A model generated the notes under the pieces. The model saw nothing but the letters and a program-made list of their open reading frames with translations, searched no databases and was not told where the DNA came from. Shown here one piece after another: positions 9,068 through 17,622 of a DNA stretch of 64,000 nucleotides (the first letter of the stretch is position 1; each line of letters opens with the position of its first letter). The position numbers and the translations under genes were made by a program. This stretch comes from Enterobacter genomosp. O (GTDB lineage: Bacteria; Pseudomonadota; Gammaproteobacteria; Enterobacterales; Enterobacteriaceae). Location of the stretch: NCBI RefSeq assembly GCF_001022965.1, contig NZ_LECZ01000025.1, positions 434,001-498,000 of the forward strand, written 5' to 3'.

Positions 9068-9247
9068 GCGACCTCCGAAAGGTTCCAGGTAAGTGTATAA
9101 GGGTAGCTACCCCTGAAGGCCTGCCCGGGAATACACACCTTTTGAGATTTATCCTGGCGAGATAAGAAAACTGCCGGGGCGCTTACAGAAACCATTTGTA
9201 TTTTGTGGTTGAATGAGTTCAGCGTTTATAAACAAGGAGAAACGGGT

Positions 9248-9676
9248 ATGTATCAGAGAATCATTATGCCGGTTGATGTTTTTGAGATGGAGCTGAGCGA
9301 CAAGGCCGTACGTCATGCGGAGTTCCTGGCGCAACAGGACGGCGTTATCCATCTATTGCACGTGCTGCCGGGTTCCGCCAGCCTGAGCCTTCACCGCTTT
9401 GCCGCCGACGTGCGTCGCTTCGAGGAGCATTTGCAGCACGAAGCGGAAACGCGCCTGCAAACTATGGTCAGCCATTTCAGCATCGACCCTTCTCGCATTA
9501 AAACGCACGTCAGGTTTGGCAGCGTACGCGATGCGGTAAATGAACTGGCGACCGAGCTGAAAGCAGACGTGGTGGTCATCGGTTCGCGCAACCCTTCCAT
9601 TACCACGCATCTGCTGGGGTCTAACGCCTCCAGCGTGATCCGCCACACCCACATACCGGTGATGGTCGTTAGATAA
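9248..9676 (+). CDS. uspG: Universal stress protein UspG
   Basis: Cytosolic 142-residue Usp-fold protein that binds ATP and autophosphorylates. The ATP motif is [18 protein letters not shown] followed by SSVI. I chose the ATG giving [18 protein letters not shown], which aligns with E. coli UspG and has AAGGAGAAACGGGT before it; an upstream in-frame start adds 15 unrelated residues. It is divergent from ybdR and convergent with ahpF. Confidence 0.96.
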   Translation: MYQRIIMPVDVFEMELSDKAVRHAEFLAQQDGVIHLLHVLPGSASLSLHRFAADVRRFEEHLQHEAETRLQTMVSHFSIDPSRIKTHVRFGSVRDAVNELATELKADVVVIGSRNPSITTHLLGSNASSVIRHTHIPVMVVR

Positions 9677-9705
9677 AAAAAGAGGCCACCTTTCGGTGGC
9701 CTCTC
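9672..9705 (-). terminator. Terminator of the ahpCF operon
   Basis: Ten-bp stem AGAGGCCACC/GGTGGCCTCT with a TTTC loop. On the minus strand it is followed by seven T's, so it primarily ends ahpF transcription. It abuts the uspG stop. Confidence 0.85.
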
Positions 9706-9736
9706 GCTATTGCAGGTGTAGTCTTGCTTTCTTTTA

Positions 9737-11302
9737 TTATGCGGTTTTAGTGCGGATCAGATAGTCAAACGAACTCAGAGATGCCTTCGCACCTTCGCCA
9801 GTGGCAATGATGATCTGTTTGTACGGCACGGTGGTACAGTCGCCGGCGGCAAATACGCCCTTCACACTGGTCTCGCATTTCGCATCGATGATGATTTCGC
9901 CCATGCGGTTGCGCTCAATCGCCCCTTCCAGCCAGGTGGTGTTTGGCAGCAAACCAATCTGCACGAAGATCCCTGAAAGCTGAACGCTGTGAACGTCGCC
10001 ACTCACGCGGTCGCGGTATTCCAGACCCGTCACTTTGCTGCCGTCGCCCTTCACTTCCGTGGTCTGCGCATTCAGTACGATGTCGACGTTTTTCAGGCTG
10101 CGCACTTTATCCTGCAGAACCTGGTCTGCCTTCATCTCTGGCGCAAATTCCAGCAGGGTAACGTGTTCAACGATACCCGCGAGGTCGATAGCCGCTTCCA
10201 CGCCGGAGTTACCGCCGCCGATCACCGCCACGCGCTTACCTTTGAACAGCGGGCCGTCGCAGTGCGGACAGTAGGTCACGCCTTTGGTGCGATACTGATC
10301 TTCACCCGGGACGTTCATGTTGCGCCATTTCGCGCCGGTGGCAATGATAATGCTGCGTGCTTTCAGCACCGCGCCGGAGGCGGTTTCAATCTGGTGTAAA
10401 CCACCCTCGACCGAAGCCGGCACCAGCCTGCTGGCGCTCTGGCTGTCGATCACGTCCACGTCGTAATCGCTGACGTGCGCCTTCAGCGCGCCGGCCAGCT
10501 TCTGGCCCTCGGTTTTCGGTACAGAGATATAGTTTTCGATGTCCACGGTATCGAGCACCTGGCCGCCAAAACGTTCACCCATCAGGCCGGTACGGATCCC
10601 TTTACGCGCGGAGTAAACCGCCGCCGCCGCACCCGCCGGGCCGGAACCGACGATCAACACGTCGTACGCATCACGCTTGTTCAGCTCTTCTGCCGCACGT
10701 TTTTCAGCACCGGTGTCCACTTTGGCCACGATTTCGGTCAGGGTCATACGGCCCTGGCCGAACTCTTTGCCGTTCATGTAGACAGCCGGAACGCCCATCA
10801 CGTTGCGATCGGTGATTTCATTCTGGAAGGTACCACCGTCAATCGCCGTGTGCTTGATACGCGGGTTCAGAACCGACATCAGGTTCAGCGCTTGCACCAC
10901 GTCCGGGCAGTTGTGGCAGGAGAGTGAATAATAGGTTTCAAACTCAAAATCGCCGTCGATATCGCGGATCTGCTCCAGCAGCGCCTGCGCCTCTTTCGAC
11001 GGGTGGCCGCCAGTCCAGAGCAGCGCCAGCACCAGCGACGTAAATTCATGTCCCAGCGGCGAACCGGCAAAGCGCGGTCCCTGGTCAGAGCCTGGGTTAG
11101 TTATCAGGAAAGAAGGCTTACGGACTGCCAGCGTATTATCTTCCTTAAACGTCACTTTCGGTGACAGTTCAGCGATCTCTGCCAGCAGTTCTTTGATTTC
11201 TGCCGATTTCGCGCTGTCGTCCAGCGTGGCAATCAGCTCAACGGGTTTGGTCAGTTTCTCAAGGTATGCCTTGAGCTGGGTTTTCATCGTAGTGTCGAGC
11301 AT
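9737..11302 (-). CDS. ahpF: Alkyl hydroperoxide reductase subunit F
   Basis: FAD-dependent NADH:AhpC disulfide reductase, 521 residues. It has an N-terminal double thioredoxin fold with the CHNC redox pair (C129/C132) and a thioredoxin-reductase-like core with [12 protein letters not shown] for FAD, CPHC (C345/C348) and [12 protein letters not shown] for the nucleotide. The ATG preceded by AGGGAAGAACA is used; it matches E. coli AhpF. It follows ahpC after a 187-base gap containing a REP pair, which may change the ratio of the two transcripts. Confidence 0.97.
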   Translation of the reverse strand: MLDTTMKTQLKAYLEKLTKPVELIATLDDSAKSAEIKELLAEIAELSPKVTFKEDNTLAVRKPSFLITNPGSDQGPRFAGSPLGHEFTSLVLALLWTGGHPSKEAQALLEQIRDIDGDFEFETYYSLSCHNCPDVVQALNLMSVLNPRIKHTAIDGGTFQNEITDRNVMGVPAVYMNGKEFGQGRMTLTEIVAKVDTGAEKRAAEELNKRDAYDVLIVGSGPAGAAAAVYSARKGIRTGLMGERFGGQVLDTVDIENYISVPKTEGQKLAGALKAHVSDYDVDVIDSQSASRLVPASVEGGLHQIETASGAVLKARSIIIATGAKWRNMNVPGEDQYRTKGVTYCPHCDGPLFKGKRVAVIGGGNSGVEAAIDLAGIVEHVTLLEFAPEMKADQVLQDKVRSLKNVDIVLNAQTTEVKGDGSKVTGLEYRDRVSGDVHSVQLSGIFVQIGLLPNTTWLEGAIERNRMGEIIIDAKCETSVKGVFAAGDCTTVPYKQIIIATGEGAKASLSSFDYLIRTKTA

Positions 11303-11411
11303 TGTTCTTCCCTCTCTTAAAACGTCATCATGCAAGCTGCCTTATACGGGCGGCCTGAATGCAACTTGCATCATGGTGTTAGATGAAATGGGCGCGGGGG
11401 GCGCCCATTGA

Positions 11412-11480
11412 TTGCCGGGTGGCACTTCGTTTACCCGGCCTACGATGCTGTAGGCCTGTGCAAGCGCAGCGCCGCCAGGC
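11412..11480. repeat. REP pair (BIME-like) between ahpC and ahpF
   Basis: Two inverted imperfect palindromes of the GCCGGGTGGC...TTACCCGGCCTAC type, at 11413-11443 and 11450-11480, separated by a few bases within the ahpC-ahpF intercistronic region. Confidence 0.8.
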
Positions 11481-11489
11481 TTTACAGAC

Positions 11490-12053
11490 TTAGATCTTGC
11501 CGACCAGGTCTAAAGATGGAGCCAGAGTCGCTTCGCCTTCTTTCCATTTCGCCGGGCAAACTTCGCCTGGGTGAGACGCTACGTACTGAGCCGCTTTCAC
11601 TTTACGCAGCAGGTCAGAAGCATCACGGCCGATACCTTCAGCGGTAACTTCGATAGCCTGGATAATGCCCTGCGGGTCAACGACGAAGGTCGCGCGGTCT
11701 GCCAGGCCTTCATCTTCACGCATGTTGTCGAAGTTACGGGTCAGGGCGCCAGTCGGGTCACCGATCATCGCGTATTTGATTTTGGCGATGGTTTCAGAGC
11801 TGCTGTGCCATGCTTTGTGCGTGAAGTGGGTATCGGTAGACACAGAGTAAACGTCTACGCCCAGCTTCTGCAGTTCGTCATAGTGGTCTGCCACGTCACC
11901 CAGTTCAGTCGGGCAAACGAAGGTGAAGTCAGCAGGATAGAAGAAGAACACGCTCCAGCGGCCTTCGGTATCTTTCTCAGTGACTTCAATGAACTCACCG
12001 TTTTTGAACGCCTGGTTTTTGAAAGGTTTAATTTTGGTATTAATCAAAGACAT
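11490..12053 (-). CDS. ahpC: Alkyl hydroperoxide reductase subunit C (peroxiredoxin)
   Basis: Typical 2-Cys peroxiredoxin of 187 residues that scavenges H2O2 and organic peroxides and is reduced by AhpF. The peroxidatic cysteine is in [11 protein letters not shown] (C47) and the resolving cysteine in GEVCPAKW (C166). Strong ribosome site GGAGGAAG before the ATG. The gene is usually OxyR-activated. I could not place an OxyR box with confidence in the long upstream spacer. E. coli has dsbG upstream; here ybdO is the next gene. Confidence 0.97.
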   Translation of the reverse strand: MSLINTKIKPFKNQAFKNGEFIEVTEKDTEGRWSVFFFYPADFTFVCPTELGDVADHYDELQKLGVDVYSVSTDTHFTHKAWHSSSETIAKIKYAMIGDPTGALTRNFDNMREDEGLADRATFVVDPQGIIQAIEVTAEGIGRDASDLLRKVKAAQYVASHPGEVCPAKWKEGEATLAPSLDLVGKI

Positions 12054-12198
12054 CTGTACTTCCTCCGTGTTTTCGTTGAGATGTAAGGTAACCAACTTTG
12101 CTCATCGGGGCTAATGCGTATGCTTTATCAAATCAATCAGCCAAACCTTACAACCCGAACAAGACACCGTTGTGAACTGAATAAACGAAAGCCCGATA

Positions 12199-12293
12199 GT
12201 AAAAAGGCCGCCCTGGTGGGCGGCCCTGATACCTGAACTTTCCACAGGAACTTTCAGTGCCGGTAATACTACCGGCGTTGCGTTGCGCTCTAC
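12199..12293 (-). ncRNA. Candidate small RNA or terminated leader upstream of ahpC
   Basis: Reading the minus strand, a TATAAA-like hexamer (12304-12299) is followed by a stem-loop GCCGGTA/TACCGGC (12276-12259). A linker follows with GAAAGTTC repeated twice. Then comes a GC-rich terminator, GGCCGCCC/GGGCGGCC, with T5 (12225-12201). The transcript would be about 95 nt and end about 145 bases before ahpC. The -35 region is poor and the start is uncertain. It could be an independent RNA or a terminated ahpC leader. Confidence 0.4.
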
Positions 12294-12605
12294 TTACCTT
12301 TATATCAAGGCCGTAACAGCCCCCTGATTACAACACCCGTACTGACGCAGGGCAATGGACGCAAGGGGCAATCTTATCTATGGCTGTGATAGGTTTTACC
12401 AAACGGTGCAGATCGCGGCGTCATCACCGTAACCGGGGTTTAAATAAAAATGAGTGATAACTCCTTGTCGATATATAAATCACACTACTTTTATTCAATT
12501 TTATTTTGTCTTTTAAAGATAAAAATATCTTAATGATTATTGAAGTTCTATTTCATTAATCTATATTCGTGATATATTAAGTTGGTTTTCAATAACAATT
12601 AAGTC

Positions 12606-12637
12606 AGTTAACTATCATGGATGGTAAATAGTTAACT
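12606..12637. promoter_or_regulatory. 10-bp inverted repeat upstream of ybdO
   Basis: Perfect arms AGTTAACTAT (12606-12615) and ATAGTTAACT (12628-12637), separated by 12 bases, with a further ATAGTTA at 12645. The dyad lies 57-88 bases before the ybdO start. This suits a LysR-type autoregulatory site, but that role is inferred. Confidence 0.4.
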
Positions 12638-12693
12638 TAGTTCTATAGTTATCAGTGATGTGATAACGCACCGTAGCGCACTCAGGATGAAAC

Positions 12694-13593
12694 ATGGCAA
12701 ATCTTTACGACCTCAAAAAATTCGATCTCAACCTGCTGGTCATTTTCGAATGTATCTACCAGCACCTGAGCATCAGTAAGGCAGCAGAAACGCTCTACAT
12801 TACACCGTCGGCGGTTAGTCAATCGCTGCAGCGGCTGCGCAACCAGCTCAGCGACCCTCTCTTTATCCGTTCGGGAAAAGGTATCACCCCCACCACGGTA
12901 GGCGTCAATCTTCACCATCATCTTGAGCAAAACCTGAATCAGCTTGAGCAGACAATTAACATCATGCATAGCTCTTCGCTGAAGAAAAACTTCGTGATCT
13001 ACTGCCCTCAGGTACTCTCACCCAAAACCATGCTGGATCCTATGAAGCTATTGATGCGTGAGCATAATTATGAAATTGAACTTCATGATATGTTGCTCAC
13101 CGGTGAAACCGCAGAAGACTTGCTGGCTTATCGTAAAGCCGATCTGGTTTTTTCGCCGTCGCCCGTCAATAACCGTTCGTTAGTCTGCGTTCCTTTTTCA
13201 GAGTATCCGATAGTGCTGGTGTGCAGTCAGGATCATCCCCGCATAGGCGATTTCGCTTCGGTAGAAGAGTTGAAAAAGGAGAAATTTACGCTTTACCTCA
13301 GCGATAACCCCGGCGTAAAAAGCTATCAGGCTGAGTCGGAGCAGATCCTGATGGACAGGAACGTGGTTTTCCGCAGTGACTCTTTCTTCTCTATCGTGGC
13401 GATGATTGGCGCATCTCATCTGCTCGGCTTTATTCCGGAAGCCATGTATAACCAATATTGTGATGCATTGCGGCTGAAAATAGTCGATACGCCGTTTAAG
13501 CTCCCCATCGCTAATATGTTCATGCTTTATAACCGCTCTGCGTTAAATAGCGCCGTTTTCGCTAATTTCATTGCAAAAATAACTGATAAATAA
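12694..13593 (+). CDS. ybdO: LysR-family transcriptional regulator YbdO
   Basis: 299 residues, with an N-terminal winged helix-turn-helix (about 8-66; ISKAAETLYITPSAVSQSLQRLR) and a C-terminal effector-binding domain. The DNA-binding part is nearly identical to E. coli YbdO (also called CitR), while the effector domain is clearly more diverged. The starting MANLYDLKKFDLNLL is conserved. It precedes ybdN and ybdM in the same order as in E. coli, so it may regulate them, though a hairpin follows its stop. The inducer is not evident. Confidence 0.9.
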   Translation: MANLYDLKKFDLNLLVIFECIYQHLSISKAAETLYITPSAVSQSLQRLRNQLSDPLFIRSGKGITPTTVGVNLHHHLEQNLNQLEQTINIMHSSSLKKNFVIYCPQVLSPKTMLDPMKLLMREHNYEIELHDMLLTGETAEDLLAYRKADLVFSPSPVNNRSLVCVPFSEYPIVLVCSQDHPRIGDFASVEELKKEKFTLYLSDNPGVKSYQAESEQILMDRNVVFRSDSFFSIVAMIGASHLLGFIPEAMYNQYCDALRLKIVDTPFKLPIANMFMLYNRSALNSAVFANFIAKITDK

Positions 13594-13599
13594 TCCGGT

Positions 13600-13625
13600 C
13601 TGGCTGTGAAAATCACAGCCACGCC
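13600..13625 (+). terminator. Hairpin after ybdO
   Basis: Perfect 8-bp stem TGGCTGTG/CACAGCCA with a 5-base loop, 8 bases after the ybdO stop. No U-tract follows directly, so termination would be weak. Confidence 0.4.
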
Positions 13626-13763
13626 TCCTCTTTATTCATAACGCACGCAAATACTTCTAAAAAAGAGTTTTTATTCATTTACTTGTCGTAATTTACAAGA
13701 CTATGATTCCCCTACCTGTATTGACATAATAACCTGGCAATTATTTCAAGGAGGAAATCGTAC

Positions 13764-14987
13764 TTGTCTGTTTATAAAATACCGATCAATAAAAATGTTA
13801 TTGAAGCCGCCACTGAACGGATTAGCTGGACGCTTGAAAATCTTCCCCGTGTCTGTGTTTCGTTTTCTGGCGGCAAAGACTCTACCATCATGTTTCACCT
13901 TACCGCGCAAATAGCGCGAAAAAAGGGTAAGAAGATCCACTTACTTTTTATCGACTGGGAAGCACAGTTCACGTACACCATTCAGCATATAAATAACATG
14001 CTCGGGCAGTATGCCGATGTTATTGAGAAATGCTGGTGGGTTGCCTTGCCGTTAACGACGCAAAATTCACTTACGCAGTTTCACCCCGAATGGCAATGCT
14101 GGGAGCCAGGGAAACAGTGGGTGCGCCAGCCGCCTGCAGGCGCCATTACCGCTCCTGATTACTTCGATTTCTACCAGCCTGGCATGACGTTTGAAGCCTT
14201 TGTTCGCGCGTTTTCAGAGTGGTTTGCCCAAAGCCGTCCGGCGGCCATGATGGTCGGTATTCGTGCCGATGAATCCTACAATCGTTTTTTGACTATCGCT
14301 AACGCACGGAAACGGCGCTTTGCCGATGACAAACCCTGGACCAGCGTCGCCCCGGGCGGCCACGCCTGGTATATCTATCCGCTGTACGACTGGAAAACCG
14401 CCGATATCTGGACATGGTTTGCTAAAACGGGCGGATGTTACAACCCCCTTTACGACCTGATGTTTCAGGCAGGCGTTCCTCCGCGCTATATGCGCATCTG
14501 TGAGCCCTTTGGCCCGGAACAGCGTCAGGGTTTGTGGCTCTATCACGTTGTTGAGCCCGAACGCTGGGCAGCGATGTGCGGGCGGGTAAGTGGCGTGCAC
14601 AGCGGGGGCGTTTACGCGGGCCAGGACAATCACTTTTATGGCCACCGTAAAATCCTTAAACCTGACGCGCTCAGTTGGCGCGAGTACGCCATGCTGCTGC
14701 TCGACAGCATGCCGCAAACCACGGCGGAACATTACCGCAATAAAATCGCGATTTATCTGCACTGGTATCAAAAGAGAGGCATGGCCGATATTCCCGACAC
14801 CCAGCAGGGCGATATCGGGGCAAAAGATATTCCGTCCTGGCGACGCGTGTGCAAGGTATTACTCAATAATGACTACTGGTGTCGCGCCCTTTCATTCAGT
14901 CCTAACAAACCAAAGCACTATCAACGCTACAGCGAACGGATAAAGTCAAAACGCAAGGAATGGGGGATCTTATGCAGCAACGATTGA
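13764..14987 (+). CDS. ybdN: PAPS-reductase/PP-loop family protein YbdN (IbrA-like)
   Basis: 407 residues. An N-terminal PP-loop ATP pyrophosphatase motif SFSGGKDST sits at residues 33-41, and is followed by the conserved IDWEAQF segment and, further on, GIRADESYNRF and EPFGPEQRQGLW. It matches E. coli YbdN. The related IbrA protein, together with IbrB, activates surface immunoglobulin-binding genes in some E. coli strains; the enzymatic activity is unknown. The start is TTG, preceded by a full AAGGAGG. It overlaps ybdM by 16 bases, so the pair is co-translated. Confidence 0.88.
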   Translation: MSVYKIPINKNVIEAATERISWTLENLPRVCVSFSGGKDSTIMFHLTAQIARKKGKKIHLLFIDWEAQFTYTIQHINNMLGQYADVIEKCWWVALPLTTQNSLTQFHPEWQCWEPGKQWVRQPPAGAITAPDYFDFYQPGMTFEAFVRAFSEWFAQSRPAAMMVGIRADESYNRFLTIANARKRRFADDKPWTSVAPGGHAWYIYPLYDWKTADIWTWFAKTGGCYNPLYDLMFQAGVPPRYMRICEPFGPEQRQGLWLYHVVEPERWAAMCGRVSGVHSGGVYAGQDNHFYGHRKILKPDALSWREYAMLLLDSMPQTTAEHYRNKIAIYLHWYQKRGMADIPDTQQGDIGAKDIPSWRRVCKVLLNNDYWCRALSFSPNKPKHYQRYSERIKSKRKEWGILCSND

Positions 14988-15598
14988 TTAAAGAAATGGC
15001 GCGCTATCTTCAGTCTCTTCCCGAAGACAAACGTATTGAAGCCATCAACGCCTTTCGCCAGGCCATCCATGAAAACAGCCCTTTTCGCGAGCAGCCCGTC
15101 GACTGCGTGCTGTGGATCAAACAGGACGAGATTACCGCTAACGATTACAACCCGAATAACGTCGCACCGCCGGAAAAACGCTTGCTCTGTAAATCACTGG
15201 AGATGGACGGCTTCACGCAGCCCATCGTGGTCACGGAGAGCGATGCTCAGCATTATGAAATCGTCGACGGCTTTCATCGCCACGAAATTGGTTCAAACCG
15301 GGCGGTGTTAAAGCGCCAGCTGAAAGGCTACCTGCCGGTAACCTGCCTGCGTAAAGAGCGGCAGAAAAAGCGCGACCGGATGGCCGCGACCATCCGCCAT
15401 AACCGGGCGCGAGGTCGACACCAGATTAACGCGATGTCCGATATCGTCCGCGAGCTGGTCCAACTTGGCTGGGATGACGAGAAAATCGGCAAGGAGCTGG
15501 GCATGGACAAAGACGAAGTCCTGCGGCTCAAGCAAATCAACGGTCTGCTGGAACTCTTTGCAGACCGTCGTTACTCCGAAGCCTGGACGGTGAAATAA
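14972..15598 (+). CDS. ybdM: ParB/Srx-like domain protein YbdM (IbrB-like)
   Basis: 208 residues. A ParB N-terminal/sulfiredoxin-like domain spans about residues 45-115, with IVDGFHRHEIG as its motif. ATIRHNRARG follows, and then a helix-turn-helix-like part (EKIGKELGMDKDEVLRLKQI). It is homologous to E. coli YbdM and to IbrB, the partner of IbrA. I prefer the ATG after GGGGGATCTT; one four codons upstream is possible. It overlaps the end of ybdN. The stop abuts that of the convergent ybdL with no spacer at all. Confidence 0.85.
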   Translation: MQQRLIKEMARYLQSLPEDKRIEAINAFRQAIHENSPFREQPVDCVLWIKQDEITANDYNPNNVAPPEKRLLCKSLEMDGFTQPIVVTESDAQHYEIVDGFHRHEIGSNRAVLKRQLKGYLPVTCLRKERQKKRDRMAATIRHNRARGRHQINAMSDIVRELVQLGWDDEKIGKELGMDKDEVLRLKQINGLLELFADRRYSEAWTVK

Positions 15599-16759
15599 TC
15601 AGATCGCGTTAAGGCGCTCTGCCGCCGCCAGCAGCGTCGATTCCTGTTTCGCAAAGCAGAGGCGAATCAGCTTATGCGGGAAGGGATCGGCGCAAAAGAC
15701 GGATAGCGGGATCGCCGCAACACCTACTTCTTTGGTCAACCACTGGCAGAAGCTGACGTCATCCAGATCGGAAATGGCGCTGTAGTCCGCCAGCAGGAAG
15801 TAGGTCCCTTCCGAAGGCAAAATCTCCAGACGGCTCTTACTCAGCGCAGACACAAACAGGTCCCGCCGTTCACGGTAGAAACGCGGCAGCTCGCGATAGT
15901 GCTCGGGTTCAGCACGCAGCATATCCGCCAGCGCCAGCTGGGCCGGCGTATTCACGGCAAACGTCAGGTACTGGTGCACTTTGCGCAGCTCCGCGCTAAT
16001 GGCGGCTGGTGCCACGCTATAGCCTACTTTCCAGCCGGTCATATGGTAAGTCTTACCAAATGACGAGACGGCGATTGCGCGCTCGCGAAGCTGCGGATGG
16101 GCCAGCACGCTGGCGTGCCCTTCCTCAGCAAAGCAGATGTGCTCGTACACTTCGTCGCTCAGAACATAAATTTCACGTTCAGCGATGGCCTGCCACAGCG
16201 CGGCGAAATCGGCTTTCTGCCACACCGTAGCGGACGGGTTGTGCGGCGTGTTCAGAATCACCAGACGGGTTTTATCGCTCAGCAGCGCGGCAAACGCCTG
16301 CCAGTCCGGGCGGAAATGCGGCGGCTGGAGCGCCACGCGCTTCACCACGCCGCCGGAAAGTTCAACCGCAGGCGCGTAGCTGTCGTAGCTCGGGTCAAAG
16401 CAGATGACCTCATCGCCCGCGCGCACCAGCGCGGTGATGGCCGCATACAGCGCTTCGGTTGCCCCTGCCGTCACCGTGATGTCGGTGTTCGCATCGGGCT
16501 TATGGCCATATAGCTCCGCCGTTTTGTCCGCAATGGCTTCCCGCAGCGCCTGCACGCCAGTCATCAGCGCATACTGATTCGCCCCTTGTGCAACGTGGTA
16601 CGCCAGGCGCTCCTGCAAATATGACGGTCCGTCAAAATCCGGGAACCCCTGCGAGAGGTTTATCGCATTGTGCTGCTGCGCCAGGGCGCTCATCTGCGTA
16701 AAGATGGTCGTACCGAGATTTGGAAGTTTACTCTGCGGAATCAATGCGTTATTACTCAT
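15599..16759 (-). CDS. ybdL: Methionine (KMTB) aminotransferase YbdL
   Basis: PLP-dependent class I aminotransferase of 386 residues. The Schiff-base lysine lies in SSFGKTYHMTGWKVGY. Other fold-type I marks are NTPHNPS and LSDEVYEH. E. coli YbdL prefers methionine, and in methionine salvage the enzyme converts 2-keto-4-methylthiobutyrate to methionine. The MetJ-box array at 16811-16842, which it shares with the divergent mtnBCD genes, supports this last-step role. The start is the conserved MSNNALIPQSKLP. Confidence 0.93.
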   Translation of the reverse strand: MSNNALIPQSKLPNLGTTIFTQMSALAQQHNAINLSQGFPDFDGPSYLQERLAYHVAQGANQYALMTGVQALREAIADKTAELYGHKPDANTDITVTAGATEALYAAITALVRAGDEVICFDPSYDSYAPAVELSGGVVKRVALQPPHFRPDWQAFAALLSDKTRLVILNTPHNPSATVWQKADFAALWQAIAEREIYVLSDEVYEHICFAEEGHASVLAHPQLRERAIAVSSFGKTYHMTGWKVGYSVAPAAISAELRKVHQYLTFAVNTPAQLALADMLRAEPEHYRELPRFYRERRDLFVSALSKSRLEILPSEGTYFLLADYSAISDLDDVSFCQWLTKEVGVAAIPLSVFCADPFPHKLIRLCFAKQESTLLAAAERLNAI

Positions 16760-16810
16760 TGTGTTGTGCCTGCTTGTAATACTTATGTTGCTGCCACTAT
16801 AACACGATGT

Positions 16811-16842
16811 TAGTCTTTGGCAATCAAGACGCTTAGACGTCT
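16811..16842. promoter_or_regulatory. MetJ-box array between ybdL and mtnB
   Basis: Four consecutive 8-mers, TAGTCTTT, GGCAATCA, AGACGCTT and AGACGTCT. The last is a perfect MetJ box and the one before it differs by two bases. MetJ binds tandem boxes with S-adenosylmethionine as corepressor, so both divergent units are probably repressed when methionine is plentiful. Confidence 0.8.
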
Positions 16843-16968
16843 ATACCCTAAATAATTCGAGTTGCAGGAAGGCGGCAAGGGAACGAATCCCCGGGAGCGT
16901 ACATAAGTACGTGACTGGGGTGAGTGAGTGCAGCCAACGCACCTGCAACTCGAAGTATGACGGGTATA
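16843..16968. repeat. ERIC (intergenic repeat unit) element
   Basis: 126-base imperfect palindrome. Its ends are CTATACCC and GGGTATA, with inner arms TTCGAGTTGCAGG and CCTGCAACTCGAA. It contains the core AAGTACGTGACTGGGGTGAG, close to the known ERIC core. It lies between the MetJ boxes and mtnB and should be transcribed into the mtnB leader as a long hairpin. Confidence 0.9.
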
Positions 16969-17007
16969 AACCATATGAATATTCCTGGCCGAGAGGGTAA
17001 AAGGAAA

Positions 17008-17622
17008 ATGACAGACAACCTGCAACTCACGCATCTGGTCGACGCCTGCCGCTGGATTGGCGCCAAAGGCTGGGCTCCCGCCACCGGCGGCAACATGTCG
17101 GTGCGTCAGGACGAACACCTCTGCTGGCTCAGCGAATCCGGCAAAGACAAAGGCAGCCTGACAACGGACGATTTTCTGCAGGTCGAGATCGCCACCAACC
17201 GCGCGCCGTCTGGCCGCAGGCCCTCGGCGGAGACCGGGCTGCACACCCTCATTTATCGCCTTTTCCCCGAGGCCAACGCCGTCCTGCACGTTCACACGGT
17301 GAACGCGACGGTGCTGTCGCGTCTGGTGAAAGAGGCCGAACTGACCATCAGCGGCTTCGAGATGCAAAAATCCCTCACCGGGCAGACCACGCATCAGGAT
17401 ACGGTGGCTATCCCGGTGTTTGACAACGACCAGGATATCGACGCCCTCGCATCGCGAATCGCCCATTACGCACGGGAACGCCCGCTTAATTATGGTTTTC
17501 TTCTGCGCGGTCATGGCTTAACCTGCTGGGGACGCGATGTGGCCGAAGCCCGCCGTCATCTGGAAGGACTAGAATTCCTATTTGAATGCGAAATGCGTTT
17601 ACGACAACTGGAGAGAGTATGA
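17008..17622 (+). CDS. mtnB: Methylthioribulose-1-phosphate dehydratase MtnB
   Basis: Class II aldolase-fold enzyme of 204 residues that dehydrates 5-methylthioribulose 1-phosphate in methionine salvage. The zinc ligands are visible as HVHTVNA (H94, H96) and the later RGHGL histidine; GGNMSVR is the phosphate-binding part. I chose the ATG with AAAAGGAAA before it; upstream in-frame starts read into the ERIC element. It heads an mtnB-mtnC-mtnD operon with 4-base overlaps. Confidence 0.95.
   Translation: MTDNLQLTHLVDACRWIGAKGWAPATGGNMSVRQDEHLCWLSESGKDKGSLTTDDFLQVEIATNRAPSGRRPSAETGLHTLIYRLFPEANAVLHVHTVNATVLSRLVKEAELTISGFEMQKSLTGQTTHQDTVAIPVFDNDQDIDALASRIAHYARERPLNYGFLLRGHGLTCWGRDVAEARRHLEGLEFLFECEMRLRQLERV

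Larger units (their letters stand above)
12054..12693. other. 640-base spacer between divergent ahpC and ybdO
   Basis: No protein gene is supported here. In the part nearest ahpC lies a strong minus-strand terminator hairpin preceded by another stem-loop (candidate RNA, listed separately). The part nearest ybdO, about 12440-12660, is AT-rich with a 10-bp dyad. E. coli has dsbG in this position; I see no remnant of it. Confidence 0.6.

Noticed and set aside
12360-12400. An OxyR site for ahpC, from a GATAGG-like stretch
   Set aside because: Only part of the ATAG/CTAT pattern is present and it is more than 300 bases from the gene, on the far side of a terminator.
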